From assembly GCF_018982885.2 (NCBI RefSeq), contig NZ_CP081848.1:1984001-2048000 (forward strand): a stretch of 64,000 nucleotides of DNA, given 5' to 3'. The notes under the pieces are model-generated. The model searched no databases and was not told the DNA's origin. It saw nothing but the letters and a program-made list of their open reading frames with translations. Shown in pieces: positions 45,384-53,682 of this stretch. Position numbers and translations under genes: made by a program. How positions within the stretch are numbered: position 1 is the first letter of the stretch; each line of letters starts with the position of its first letter. This stretch comes from Polymorphobacter megasporae. GTDB lineage: Bacteria; Pseudomonadota; Alphaproteobacteria; Sphingomonadales; Sphingomonadaceae.

Positions 45384-46511
45384 ATGCCCGACATCTTCCA
45401 ATCCTTCTTCCTCGGCGGCTTCGAATCGTCGACGCAGCGCCGCCGCGAAGGGGTTCGGCTCGACCTCATCGCCTCGACCGAGCACGACATCCGCGCCGCC
45501 GAGGATTACGCGTTGATGGCGGCGCACGGCATCCGCACCGTCCGCGACGCCGTGCGCTGGCACCTGATCGAGCGGCGGCGCGGCGATTACGACTTCTCGT
45601 CGCTGCTGCCGCAAGTCCGCGCCGCGCGCGATGCCGGGACGCAGGTCATCTGGGACCTGTTCCACTATGGCATGCCCAATGGCGTCGACGTCTGGGCCCC
45701 ACGCTTCGTCGACCGCTTCGCCGAATTCGCCAGGGCAGTCGCGCAGGTCATCAAGGACGAAACCGACACCGTCCCGTTCTACATCCCGATCAACGAGATC
45801 AGTTTCTTCTCATGGGGCGCAGGCGACGTCGCCTATCTCAACCCGTTCGCGCGCGGGCGCGGCGGTGAATTGAAGGCGATCCTCGTCCGCTCGACGATCG
45901 CCGCGATCGAGGCGATCCGCGACGTCGACAGCCGCGCGCGCTTCTCGGTTGCCGAGCCGCTGATCAACATCCTGCCGCAGTCGCCGTCGCCCGAGCATGT
46001 CCGCGCCGCGGCGGATTACATGGACGCGCAGTTCGAGGCGGTCGATTTCCTTGCCGGAAAGCGCGCCCCCGAACTCGGCGGCGGTCCGCAATACCTCGAT
46101 GTCGTCGGGCTCAATTGCTACTTCAACAACCAGTGGATCGACCACGGCCCGACGGTCTACCTCGGCGATCCGTCGAACAAGCCGTTGCGCGACTTGATCG
46201 CGCTCGCCCACGCGCGGACCGAGCGCAAGGTGTTCATCGCCGAGACCGGCACCGAGGGGACCGGCCGCGCACCGTGGCTCCACCATGTCGCCGACGAGGT
46301 CGCCGCGGCGATGACCGCCGGCGTGCCGGTCGAGGGCATCTGCCTGTACCCGGTGCTCAGCCACCTCGGCTGGGACGACTTCCGCCGCTGTCCGAACGGC
46401 ATGATCGAGGCGTTCGGCAACGGCGAGCCGCGCACGGTGTACAAGCCGCTGGCGGATGAACTCGCGCGCCAGCAGGGGCTGTTCGCGAGCGGGTATCTCC
46501 AGCGCGAATAG
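45384..46511 (+). CDS. Clan GH-A glycoside hydrolase (family 1-like)
   Basis: This 375-aa TIM-barrel protein has candidate catalytic glutamates in YIPINEISFFS (acid/base, after strand 4) and FIAETGTEG (nucleophile, after strand 7). Other barrel features are IRTVRDAVRWHLIE and DVVGLNCYFNNQW. There is no signal peptide, so it is cytoplasmic. It is shorter than typical GH1 beta-glucosidases (about 450 aa) and diverged, so substrate is uncertain. The position after glf suggests a role in the same glycan pathway. Confidence 0.78.
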   Translation: MPDIFQSFFLGGFESSTQRRREGVRLDLIASTEHDIRAAEDYALMAAHGIRTVRDAVRWHLIERRRGDYDFSSLLPQVRAARDAGTQVIWDLFHYGMPNGVDVWAPRFVDRFAEFARAVAQVIKDETDTVPFYIPINEISFFSWGAGDVAYLNPFARGRGGELKAILVRSTIAAIEAIRDVDSRARFSVAEPLINILPQSPSPEHVRAAADYMDAQFEAVDFLAGKRAPELGGGPQYLDVVGLNCYFNNQWIDHGPTVYLGDPSNKPLRDLIALAHARTERKVFIAETGTEGTGRAPWLHHVADEVAAAMTAGVPVEGICLYPVLSHLGWDDFRRCPNGMIEAFGNGEPRTVYKPLADELARQQGLFASGYLQRE

Positions 46512-46514
46512 TGG

Positions 46515-46621
46515 CCCCCTCCCCTTTAGGGGAGGGGTCGGGGGTGGGGAATGCGCCGCGCACTCGGTCTTCAGATCGTAGGACTGCCCCACCCCCAGCC
46601 CCTCCCCTGAAGGGGAGGGGA
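46515..46621. repeat. Family B palindromic repeat (B6, full)
   Basis: This element lies in the convergent gap between the glycosidase and motB, with arms CCCCTCCCCTTTAGGGGAGG and CCCCTCCCCTGAAGGGGAGG and inner GGGGGTGGGG and CCCCACCCCC. Confidence 0.87.
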
Positions 46622-46637
46622 GCCAGAAAGTGTCGAG

Positions 46638-47531
46638 CTAAATCGGCGCGCCGCCGTCTTTGTACATCAGCGTCACGCTGATCCGCCGGTTGCGCGGATC
46701 GTTCGCGTCCTTCGGGTTGTACGGATCGGTGTCGGCGACCCCTTCGATCCGGCGGAAGCGTCCGTCGGCGGTTCCCGCGCCGGTGAGCGCCCGCCGTGTC
46801 GCGTCAGCACGCGCGGTCGACAGCGTCCAGTTGTTGACCCCGCCGCGCGCATAAGCGACGCCGTCGGTGTGGCCGCGGACCGTCAGGCTGTTCGGCACCC
46901 CCGCGAGCGCAGTTGCCACCGTCCGCACCAGCGCCGCCGCCGCGCTCGTCAAAACGCTCGTTCCGCTGCCGAACATGCTGAAATCGGCGCGCTCGACGAG
47001 GTCGATGCGCAGGCCGTCGTGGGTGCGGACGAAGCGGATCTGCCCCTTCAACCCCTTGAGCGTCGGGTCGCCGGCGATGCGCGCGTTGACGATCCGCTCG
47101 ACCATCTTGAAGCGTTCCTCGTCGGCGGCGCGGCTGTTGCCGGGGTTGGTCGCCTTGTCGTGGCTGTTGACCTTCGCCTCGAGCGGACCCCCACCGCCGC
47201 CGCCCTGGACCGGGGTCGGGCGCTGGCCGCGCACCGACGCGTGCGGCGCGACGCCGTCGTCGGTGCGGAGCGCGCGCCCGCCGCCAATCCCGTTCGACCC
47301 GCCCGAGTTCTGCATCTGGATAACAGTCGGGGTGAAGTAATCGGCGATGCCCCTGCGCTGGTCCTCGTTGGTCGCGCCGAGGATCCACATCAGCATGAAG
47401 AATGCCATCATCGCGGTGACGAAGTCGGCGTAGGCGATCTTCCACGCCCCGCCATGCGCCGCGGCATGGCCCTTGACCTTGCGGTAGCGGATGACGGGTT
47501 CGGTGAACTGGCCGTGCGGTTCGGGTTTCAC
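46638..47531 (-). CDS. motB: Flagellar stator protein MotB
   Basis: This 297-aa protein has a basic cytoplasmic N-terminus and a single membrane helix with the proton-carrying aspartate D36 in WKIAYADFVTAMMAFFMLMW. The plug/linker is FTPTVIQM. A C-terminal OmpA-like peptidoglycan-binding domain contains LTVRGHTDGVAY and LSTARADATRRAL. It anchors the stator to the wall. It follows motA by one nucleotide. Confidence 0.96.
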   Translation of the reverse strand: MKPEPHGQFTEPVIRYRKVKGHAAAHGGAWKIAYADFVTAMMAFFMLMWILGATNEDQRRGIADYFTPTVIQMQNSGGSNGIGGGRALRTDDGVAPHASVRGQRPTPVQGGGGGGPLEAKVNSHDKATNPGNSRAADEERFKMVERIVNARIAGDPTLKGLKGQIRFVRTHDGLRIDLVERADFSMFGSGTSVLTSAAAALVRTVATALAGVPNSLTVRGHTDGVAYARGGVNNWTLSTARADATRRALTGAGTADGRFRRIEGVADTDPYNPKDANDPRNRRISVTLMYKDGGAPI

Positions 47532-47532
47532 G

Positions 47533-48396
47533 TCACTTCGCCCGCATCCCGTCGAACACTTCGGAGAAGCTCGGCTGGTTGACCGGCTGGATCGCGGTGC
47601 GCGCGGCCTCGATGACCATCGGCTGCGGCTGGCCCTTGAGGCTGGCGACGATCACCCGGCGGACGACGAGGTAGATTTCGGCGTCGGCGTCGAGCACCGA
47701 CCGCAGCCGTGCCGCGCACGGCCCGACGATGCCGTAGCTGAGCAGCACGCCGAGGAAGGTGCCGACCAGCGCCGACCCGATCATCGCGCCGAGGATCGCC
47801 GGCGGTTTGTCGATCGACGACATCGTCTTGACCACGCCGAGCACCGCCGCGACGATGCCGAGCGCGGGCAGCGCCTCGGACAACGTCGTCAACGACACGA
47901 CCGGCTTCGACGCCGCGCTGTGGTGCGTCTCGATCGCTGAATCGATGATGTCCTCAACCGCCATCGGGCTGATTCCGCCGGTCGACACCACAAGCAACCG
48001 CAGGCTGTCGGTCAGCAGATGGAGGAACACCGGGTCCTTGAGAAACTGCGGATAATCGGCGAAGATCGACGACGATTTCGGGTCCTCGATGTGCGGCTCG
48101 ACCGCGATCGCGCCGTCGGTTTTTAGCATCTTCATCAACCGCGTCGTCAGGAAGATCGCCGCCGAGTAATCGGCACGCTTGTAGCGGGGGCCGCGAAAGA
48201 TCGCACCGAAGCCCCCGCCGATTGCCTTCATGCCCGCGATGTCGGTCGCGATCAGCGTCGAACCGGCGGCAGCACCCCCGATGATGAGCATCTCGTGGGG
48301 AAGCGCCTCGAGCACCACCATGATATTGCCGCCGGTCAACGCAAATCCACCGAACACCATGACGAACAACACGACCAGCCCGATGACCGAGACCAT
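47533..48396 (-). CDS. motA: Flagellar stator protein MotA
   Basis: The protein is 287 aa from MVSVIGLVVLFVMVFGGF; an upstream ATG at 48420 is less likely since GGGAG precedes 48396. There are four membrane helices; the conserved helix 3 proline lies in SEALPALGIVAAVLGVVKTM, and helix 4 is GSALVGTFLGVLLSYGIVG. With MotB it forms the proton channel driving rotation. No sigma-54 or sigma-28 promoter was found immediately upstream. Confidence 0.96.
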   Translation of the reverse strand: MVSVIGLVVLFVMVFGGFALTGGNIMVVLEALPHEMLIIGGAAAGSTLIATDIAGMKAIGGGFGAIFRGPRYKRADYSAAIFLTTRLMKMLKTDGAIAVEPHIEDPKSSSIFADYPQFLKDPVFLHLLTDSLRLLVVSTGGISPMAVEDIIDSAIETHHSAASKPVVSLTTLSEALPALGIVAAVLGVVKTMSSIDKPPAILGAMIGSALVGTFLGVLLSYGIVGPCAARLRSVLDADAEIYLVVRRVIVASLKGQPQPMVIEAARTAIQPVNQPSFSEVFDGMRAK

Positions 48397-48510
48397 GATT
48401 GGCCGCTCCCAAAGACGCATACACCGTGTCGTCGTCGGGTGGTTTTACGGCGCGGGAGTGCGGAGACTTATGGTTGAGATGCGTTAACCTGCGGTATCCC
48501 TCTGATTTTC

Positions 48511-48584
48511 GTCATCCCCGCGAAGGCGGGGACCCATCACCACGGACATTTGGGGTGATGGGTCCCCGCCTTCGCGGGGATGAC
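48511..48584. repeat. Family A palindromic repeat (A4)
   Basis: Arms GTCATCCCCGCGAAGGCGGG and CCCGCCTTCGCGGGGATGAC flank GACCCATCAC...GTGATGGGTC. It forms an almost perfect hairpin between flgL and motA. Confidence 0.92.
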
Positions 48585-48614
48585 GAAGGTTTTGCAGCGA
48601 ACGCCCACCATCAC

Positions 48615-49547
48615 TCAGTGGATATAATCCCACAGGCTCAGACCCGACACCTTGACGAAGCTCAGCTGCGCCGCCTGCAGCACCGTCGTCAGCCGCTGGA
48701 GGCGGGCGATTGCGGTGGTCATGTCGAGGCTCCCCGTCGTCGTCTTGTCGCTCGTCAACGCGACCGTCGCGGCATCGAGGCGCTTGCCCTCGGTGTCGAG
48801 CCGCGCGAGCCGCGTGCCGACCGTCGCGCGCGTATCGGCGTTGCGCGAGATCGCCGCGTCGAGCCCGGTTTGCGCCGCCGCCACCCCCGCCAGCCGCTTC
48901 GTCGCATCGGGCTCGACGAGCGCCGCGCCGAGCGCCGCAAGCATTGCGAAGGTATCGGTCGACGTCGCCGCGCCGGTCGCATCGGGGCCGCCCGGCAGTC
49001 CGGCGAACACGCGCGGCCCGTCGACCCCGGTCGAAATCGCGGCGTCGTCGAGGACGAGCACGGCCGCACTCCCCGCGCCCTGCCACGTCATCGCGCCGGT
49101 AGCATCGGGAGCGTAGGCCGCGCCGGTCCGTGCGCCGCCGAACAGGCTCGTACCATCGCTGTCGCGCGCGTTGGCATAGCCCGCAAGCTGCTCGCCGAGC
49201 TGCGCGACCTCGGCGGCGAGCGTCGCGCGGTCGGCGGCGTTGAGCGTCGCGGTATTGCCCTGAAGCGCGATCTCCTTGGCGCGCTGGAGGACGGTGCCGA
49301 TCCCGTCGAGCGTGGCGTCGGTCGCGTTGAGGCGGCTCGTCGCGCGGTCGACCCCGGTGCTCTGGCTGACGTTGCTCGCAAGCCCGCGCTCGATCGTCAG
49401 CAGCCGTGCGGAGCCGCCCGGATCGACGTCGGGGGTCGTGATCCGCTGACCGGTCGCGATCGCCGCCTCCATCGCGTCGACCTGCGCCGACAGGTCGGTC
49501 AGCCGCGCGGTCGCGGCGTCGTGGGTGATGCGGGTGTTGACCTGCAT
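48615..49547 (-). CDS. flgL: Hook-filament junction protein FlgL
   Basis: This 310-aa flagellin-like protein has the conserved N-terminal coiled coil (MQVNTRITHDAATARLTDLS, then TTPDVDPGGSARLLTIERGL) and C-terminal helix (NKTTTGS-type region ending VLQAAQLSFVKVSGLSLWDY). It joins the hook-associated FlgK to the filament. The middle domain is reduced. Family-A repeats lie on both sides of the gene. Confidence 0.92.
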   Translation of the reverse strand: MQVNTRITHDAATARLTDLSAQVDAMEAAIATGQRITTPDVDPGGSARLLTIERGLASNVSQSTGVDRATSRLNATDATLDGIGTVLQRAKEIALQGNTATLNAADRATLAAEVAQLGEQLAGYANARDSDGTSLFGGARTGAAYAPDATGAMTWQGAGSAAVLVLDDAAISTGVDGPRVFAGLPGGPDATGAATSTDTFAMLAALGAALVEPDATKRLAGVAAAQTGLDAAISRNADTRATVGTRLARLDTEGKRLDAATVALTSDKTTTGSLDMTTAIARLQRLTTVLQAAQLSFVKVSGLSLWDYIH

Positions 49548-49561
49548 TATTACTCATCCCT

Positions 49562-49632
49562 GTCATCCCCGCGTAAGCGGGGACCCAAGGTCACAACATT
49601 GCGACCTTGGGTCCCCGCTTGCGCGGGGATAA
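49562..49632. repeat. Family A palindromic repeat (A5)
   Basis: Arms GTCATCCCCGCGTAAGCGGG and CCCGCTTGCGCGGGGATAAC surround GACCCAAGGTC...GACCTTGGGTC. It lies between flgK and flgL. Confidence 0.9.
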
Positions 49633-49653
49633 CAGCTGAAGAGCGGACGGAAA

Positions 49654-51525
49654 TCACGCTTGAACCGCCTGCAGCAGCGTGTCGAACAATGCGCGCGCGG
49701 TGGCGATGACTTGCGCGTTCGCCTTGTACGCCGCCTGGAGCCGGGTCAGTTCGGCGGCCTCGGTATCGATATCGACGCCGCCGACCGCGTCGCTCGCGCG
49801 CTGGGCGTCGTCGCGGACCGCGGTCGCGCTGGTGGCGAGCGCCTTGGTTTCGGACAGGGTGCTCGCGACCCCGGTGACAGTGGCGTCGAGGCTCGCCTCG
49901 ATCGTGTTGCCGGTGCCACCCGCGAGGCGCTGGGCGACAAGCGCGCGGATGTTGCTGTTGTCGCCCGCGCCGTCGGTGTTGCGGGTAATGCGGAAGCTGT
50001 CGCCGACCGCGGGCTGGCCGCCGATCGTGAAAAGGAACCCGGCCCCGGCGATGCTCGAGCCGTCGATTACCGCGGTCCCGATCACCGTCGATGTCGCCGG
50101 ATCGACGATGTCGGCGGTCGCGGCGCCGGTGACGACGATCCGGTAGGCGGGGAGGGCGGGGAGCCCCGCCGCCGCCGGGTTGACGCTGACCGCAAGCGCC
50201 CCGCTGCCGCTGTTCGCGCCATCGGCATCGGTCAGCCAGCGGCTAGCGGCGGCGACCTGCGACGGGTCGAGCGGGCGCAGGGCGATGCCCGCTGCGCCGC
50301 CGGTTGCAGCAAGGACGAAGCTGTCGCCCGCATTGGCCGTGCCCGCCGGGGTGACGGTGATGCCGTCGAGGTGGAGTGCGCCGGTGCCGGTCACCGTGCC
50401 GCTGCCGTCGCCACGTGCGAGCGTCCACGCGGTGCCGTCGAAACCGAGGACATACCCCGACGGCGCGATCGTCGCGGCATCGCCGACCGCGACGTCGATC
50501 GCCGCCGCGCCGCCGTTCGCCCTGCCGGGGACGACGTCGAGTGTCGTCGTCGCGAACAGCGCGGTGCCGTTAATCCCGGCGGCGTCGACCCCTGCCATGT
50601 TTTGGGCGTTCGCCACGGTGGCGAAGCGCGTCGCCAGCGCATCGACCGCGGTGATCGTCGCGGCGACTTTGCGCCCGGCCTCGACGAGCCCGGCTAGGCT
50701 GCCGCTTGCAGGCAGGCGGACGACGACGGGGTCGTGCGCCGGGTGGAGGACGACGTCGCCCGCCGCGCTGACCCCGATCGCGGTCGCGGTCGTGCCACTG
50801 ACGAGGAGCGGGGCATTCGCGCCGTCGCCGAGGCGGACTTCGACAGTGCCGCGCCCGGTATCGGTGACGCCGATCCGGACGAAGGTGGCAAGGCTCGCGA
50901 GCGCCGCGTCGCGCTGGTCGAGCAGCGCCGCCCCCGCCTCGCCGGTCCGGCCGCTGCGGGTGACCGCGGCGTTTATCTGGGCGAGGCTGGTAGTGAGCTG
51001 GTTGACCTGCGCGACCTGCGTTGCGGTCGCAGCGCCGATGTCGGACGCGATTGCGCCGAGCGCGCTCGCGGTCGAGCGGAACGCCGCCGCGGTCTGGTCG
51101 GCGCGGTCGAGGAAGATCGTTCGTGCGGCGGTCGAGGCGGGGGTCGAGCTGAGGTCCTGCGCGGCGTCGAAGAAGCCGCCGATGCGCTTGGTCAGGCTCG
51201 CGGTGCCCGACCCGAGTGCCGACTGCAGCCGCGTCAGCCAGTCGGCGCGGGTCGTGATCCGGCTGAGGTCGCTGTCGGCATCGCGCGCCGCGCCGGTCTT
51301 GAGCGCGTCCGACGCGCGCCCGATATCGCCGACGGTGACGCCGTTGCCGCCGCCGACATCGCGCATCGCCGGTGCCCCCGCGCCTCCGGCGGCGGCGGTC
51401 TTCATCACGATGGTGCGGCGGACGTAGCCGGGCGTGTCGGCGTTGGCGACATTGTCGCCGACCACCGACAGCGCGGTCTGGTACGCCGCGATCCCCGACG
51501 CGCCGATGCTCAGCAGGTCGCTCAT
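49654..51525 (-). CDS. flgK: Hook-associated protein FlgK (HAP1)
   Basis: This 623-aa protein has the rod/hook-type N-terminal motif MSDLLSIGASGIAAYQTALS followed by VVGDNVANADTPGYVRR, and a C-terminal helix (GVDIDTEAAELTRLQAAYKA) shared with hook and rod proteins. The variable centre is Gly/Ala/Thr-rich. It forms the first hook-filament junction layer. The start overlaps the flgJ stop by 4 nt. Confidence 0.94.
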   Translation of the reverse strand: MSDLLSIGASGIAAYQTALSVVGDNVANADTPGYVRRTIVMKTAAAGGAGAPAMRDVGGGNGVTVGDIGRASDALKTGAARDADSDLSRITTRADWLTRLQSALGSGTASLTKRIGGFFDAAQDLSSTPASTAARTIFLDRADQTAAAFRSTASALGAIASDIGAATATQVAQVNQLTTSLAQINAAVTRSGRTGEAGAALLDQRDAALASLATFVRIGVTDTGRGTVEVRLGDGANAPLLVSGTTATAIGVSAAGDVVLHPAHDPVVVRLPASGSLAGLVEAGRKVAATITAVDALATRFATVANAQNMAGVDAAGINGTALFATTTLDVVPGRANGGAAAIDVAVGDAATIAPSGYVLGFDGTAWTLARGDGSGTVTGTGALHLDGITVTPAGTANAGDSFVLAATGGAAGIALRPLDPSQVAAASRWLTDADGANSGSGALAVSVNPAAAGLPALPAYRIVVTGAATADIVDPATSTVIGTAVIDGSSIAGAGFLFTIGGQPAVGDSFRITRNTDGAGDNSNIRALVAQRLAGGTGNTIEASLDATVTGVASTLSETKALATSATAVRDDAQRASDAVGGVDIDTEAAELTRLQAAYKANAQVIATARALFDTLLQAVQA

Positions 51526-51854
51526 TGCGCGAGCAACCGGGCGACGCCGAGCGGGGCCTGCGTGGCTAGCGCCTCGGCGCGGAGCTGGTCGGCGAGGTCA
51601 TTGAACGTCGCCCCGCCCTTGCCGGTGAGGTCGTCGCCGAGCGACGCCGCACGCGCCGACTTGAGCATCTGCGCGATGAAGAGGGATTCGAACTGGCGCG
51701 CGACCTTGGCGGTTGCGGGGTCGAGCTTGCGAGTGTTTCCCTCATTTTTATCGTCATCCCCGCGAAGGCGGGGACCCATCACCCCAAGGTTCGGTGGTGA
51801 TGGGTCCCCGCCTTCGCGGGGATGACGACCGATAGTGGATCCGGCACCAATCAT
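51522..51854 (-). CDS. flgJ: Rod-assembly protein FlgJ (N-terminal-domain type)
   Basis: This 110-aa product corresponds to the rod-capping part of FlgJ (ARQFESLFIAQMLKSARAAS). The muramidase domain is absent, as usual in alphaproteobacteria. The ATG at 51854 overlaps the flgI stop. Codons about 10-34 are a family-A palindromic repeat read in frame (RHPREGGDPSPP, VMGPRLRGDDD). An internal ATG in the repeat (MGPRLRGDDDK) could also start translation. A separate SLT gene at 59182 may supply lytic activity. Confidence 0.85.
   Translation of the reverse strand: MIGAGSTIGRHPREGGDPSPPNLGVMGPRLRGDDDKNEGNTRKLDPATAKVARQFESLFIAQMLKSARAASLGDDLTGKGGATFNDLADQLRAEALATQAPLGVARLLAQ
51753..51826. repeat. Family A palindromic repeat inside flgJ 5' end (A6)
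   Basis: Arms GTCATCCCCGCGAAGGCGGG and CCCGCCTTCGCGGGGATGAC form a near-perfect hairpin located between the flgJ start codon and its conserved sequence, read through in the flgJ frame. Confidence 0.92.
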
Positions 51855-53029
51855 ATCACCACCAGCTCCGCCCGCAGCGCGCCCGCCTGCTTCAGCGCCT
51901 CGAGGATCGCCACCAGATCCCCCGGCGCCACCCCGAGCGCATTGATCGCCTTGACCACCTCCGCCAGCGACGCCCCCGGAGCGAACAAAGCCACCCGCGC
52001 AACCGGCGCATCGGCGCTGACCGAACTGTGCGGCGTGACCACCGTCGTCCCGTTCGACAGCGGCGCCGGCTCGCTGACCTGCGCATCCTCGGTGACGCGG
52101 ATCGTCAGATTGCCGTGGGCGATCGCGGTCGGCAGGACGCGGACGTTTGCGCCGATGACGACGGTGCCGGTGCGCGCGTTGATGACGACGCGCGCGGGCG
52201 GGGCGGCGGCGGCGATGTCGAGGTTCTCGATCCGGCTGGCGAGGTCGATCCGCTCGGCCATGCTCGCGCCGACCTCGATCGCGACCGTCACCGCGTCGAC
52301 CGCGGTCGCCGTGCCCGGCCCGATCGCGGTGTCGATCGCCGCCGCGAGGGCCTTCGCCGTGCTGAAATCGGCGTCGTTCAAGTCGAGCAGCATCACCGCG
52401 CCGCCGCCGAACGGATTGGCGACCGCACGCTCGACCGTCGCCCCGCTCGGGATACGCCCCGACGACGGCGTGTTGACCACCAGCTTCGACCCGTCGCGCC
52501 CCTCGACGCCGAAGCCGCCGACCGCGAGGCTGCCCTGCGCCAGCGCATAGACCTCGCCGTCGGCCCCCTGCATCGGCGCCATCAGCAGCGTGCCCCCGCG
52601 CAACGACTTCGCCTTGCCGAGCGCCGAGACGGTGACGTCCAACCGCTGCCCCGGCTTGGCGAAGGCGGGAAGCTCGGCGGTGAGCATGACGGCGGCAGCG
52701 TTCTTGAGCCCCGGCGCGACCCCGGAGGGCAGCGCGACGCCGAGCCGCGCGGCGATGCTTTTCATGCTCTGGACGGTGTAGTCGAGGTTGTCGTCGCCGG
52801 TCCCGCTCAGCCCGACGACGAGGCCGTAGCCGGTGATGGCATTAGCGCGCAGTCCCTCGAAGCGGGCGATGTCCTTTACGCGGTCGGCGTGCGCGGGGTG
52901 GGCTGCGAACGATAGTCCGAGTGCGAGCAGCCCCCTCCACCATCGCGAGGGGGAGGAGCTAGAAAATCCTCCCCCGTCTTCGGAGGGGGACCATGCTCTT
53001 GCATGGTGGAGGGGGCAGGCTCCGATCAC
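51851..53029 (-). CDS. flgI: Flagellar P-ring protein FlgI
   Basis: This is the periplasmic P-ring subunit. The mature sequence begins DRVKDIARFEGLRANAITGY and contains YGLVVGLSGTGDD and the C-terminal VKAINALGVAPGDLVAILEA, all FlgI hallmarks. A signal-peptide core (RGLLALGLSFAAHPAHA) precedes it, but no in-frame ATG is adjacent. The best start is a GTG at 53029 overlapping the flgH stop by 4 nt, so a family-C repeat adds about 28 codons before the signal core. An ATG at 53065 is the alternative. Confidence 0.85.
   Translation of the reverse strand: MIGACPLHHARAWSPSEDGGGFSSSSPSRWWRGLLALGLSFAAHPAHADRVKDIARFEGLRANAITGYGLVVGLSGTGDDNLDYTVQSMKSIAARLGVALPSGVAPGLKNAAAVMLTAELPAFAKPGQRLDVTVSALGKAKSLRGGTLLMAPMQGADGEVYALAQGSLAVGGFGVEGRDGSKLVVNTPSSGRIPSGATVERAVANPFGGGAVMLLDLNDADFSTAKALAAAIDTAIGPGTATAVDAVTVAIEVGASMAERIDLASRIENLDIAAAAPPARVVINARTGTVVIGANVRVLPTAIAHGNLTIRVTEDAQVSEPAPLSNGTTVVTPHSSVSADAPVARVALFAPGASLAEVVKAINALGVAPGDLVAILEALKQAGALRAELVVI
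52931..53017. repeat. Family C palindromic repeat inside flgI 5' end
   Basis: CCCCCTCCACCATCGCGAGG and CATGGTGGAGGGGG form the outer arms, with GAGGGGGAGGAG and CTCCCCCGTCTTCGGAGG-type inner arms. It differs from families A and B and is read through in the flgI frame between the inferred GTG start and the signal-peptide core. Confidence 0.8.
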
Positions 53030-53682
53030 AACGGCGACACCTTCGCGAAGAACCGCGCCAGCCACCCCTGCCGCGTCGCGTCGGCGAGCTCGCCGCTCCC
53101 CGAATAGCGAATCCGCGCATCGGCGACCCGGGTCGAAGCCACCGCATTGTCGGGACCGATATCGTCGCCGCGGACCATGCCGGTCAGCTGCACCTGCTCC
53201 TCGCCGCGATTGAGCGTGACGCGCTTGTCGCCGGCGACGAGATAGACCCCGTTCGGCAGGATGCGCGCGATCGTCACGCTGATCTCGCCCGACAGGAGGT
53301 TGTCCTGCGTCGCGGTCCCCGAGCCCTTGAAGCTCGACGTGCTGCCACCCGACAGCAACCCCTTGGGAATGTATGAGAACGGTGCCGCGGTCGGCAGGGT
53401 CAGCGCCGCGCTGCCATCGCGCTTCGAATCCGCCGTCGCCGACTTGCGCGCGGTCATCCGCTCGGTCAGGCGGATCGTCAGCAGGTCGCCGACGCGGCGC
53501 GCGCGGTTGTCGCTGGCGAGCGCGATGAAGCGGTCGGCGCGGTACAGGCTCGCGGATGGTTCGGGCACGGCGAGGGCGGCGGCGGCGTAGGCCGGGGCGA
53601 TCGGCGCGACGGTGCGGAACGCGGTGTCGGCGCAGCTGGCCAGCGTCAACAGCGCCGCCACCTCACATATTCTGCGTGACAT
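53026..53682 (-). CDS. flgH: Flagellar L-ring lipoprotein FlgH
   Basis: This 218-aa outer-membrane lipoprotein has a lipobox (LLTLASC). FlgH features include SLYRADRFIALASDNRARRV, VGDLLTIRLTE, SGEISVTIARILPNGVYLV and the C-terminal block VRGDDIGPDNAVASTRVADA. It forms the L-ring bushing. The start lies inside the 3' end of flgG (20-nt overlap) and the stop overlaps the inferred flgI GTG. Confidence 0.94.
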   Translation of the reverse strand: MSRRICEVAALLTLASCADTAFRTVAPIAPAYAAAALAVPEPSASLYRADRFIALASDNRARRVGDLLTIRLTERMTARKSATADSKRDGSAALTLPTAAPFSYIPKGLLSGGSTSSFKGSGTATQDNLLSGEISVTIARILPNGVYLVAGDKRVTLNRGEEQVQLTGMVRGDDIGPDNAVASTRVADARIRYSGSGELADATRQGWLARFFAKVSPL

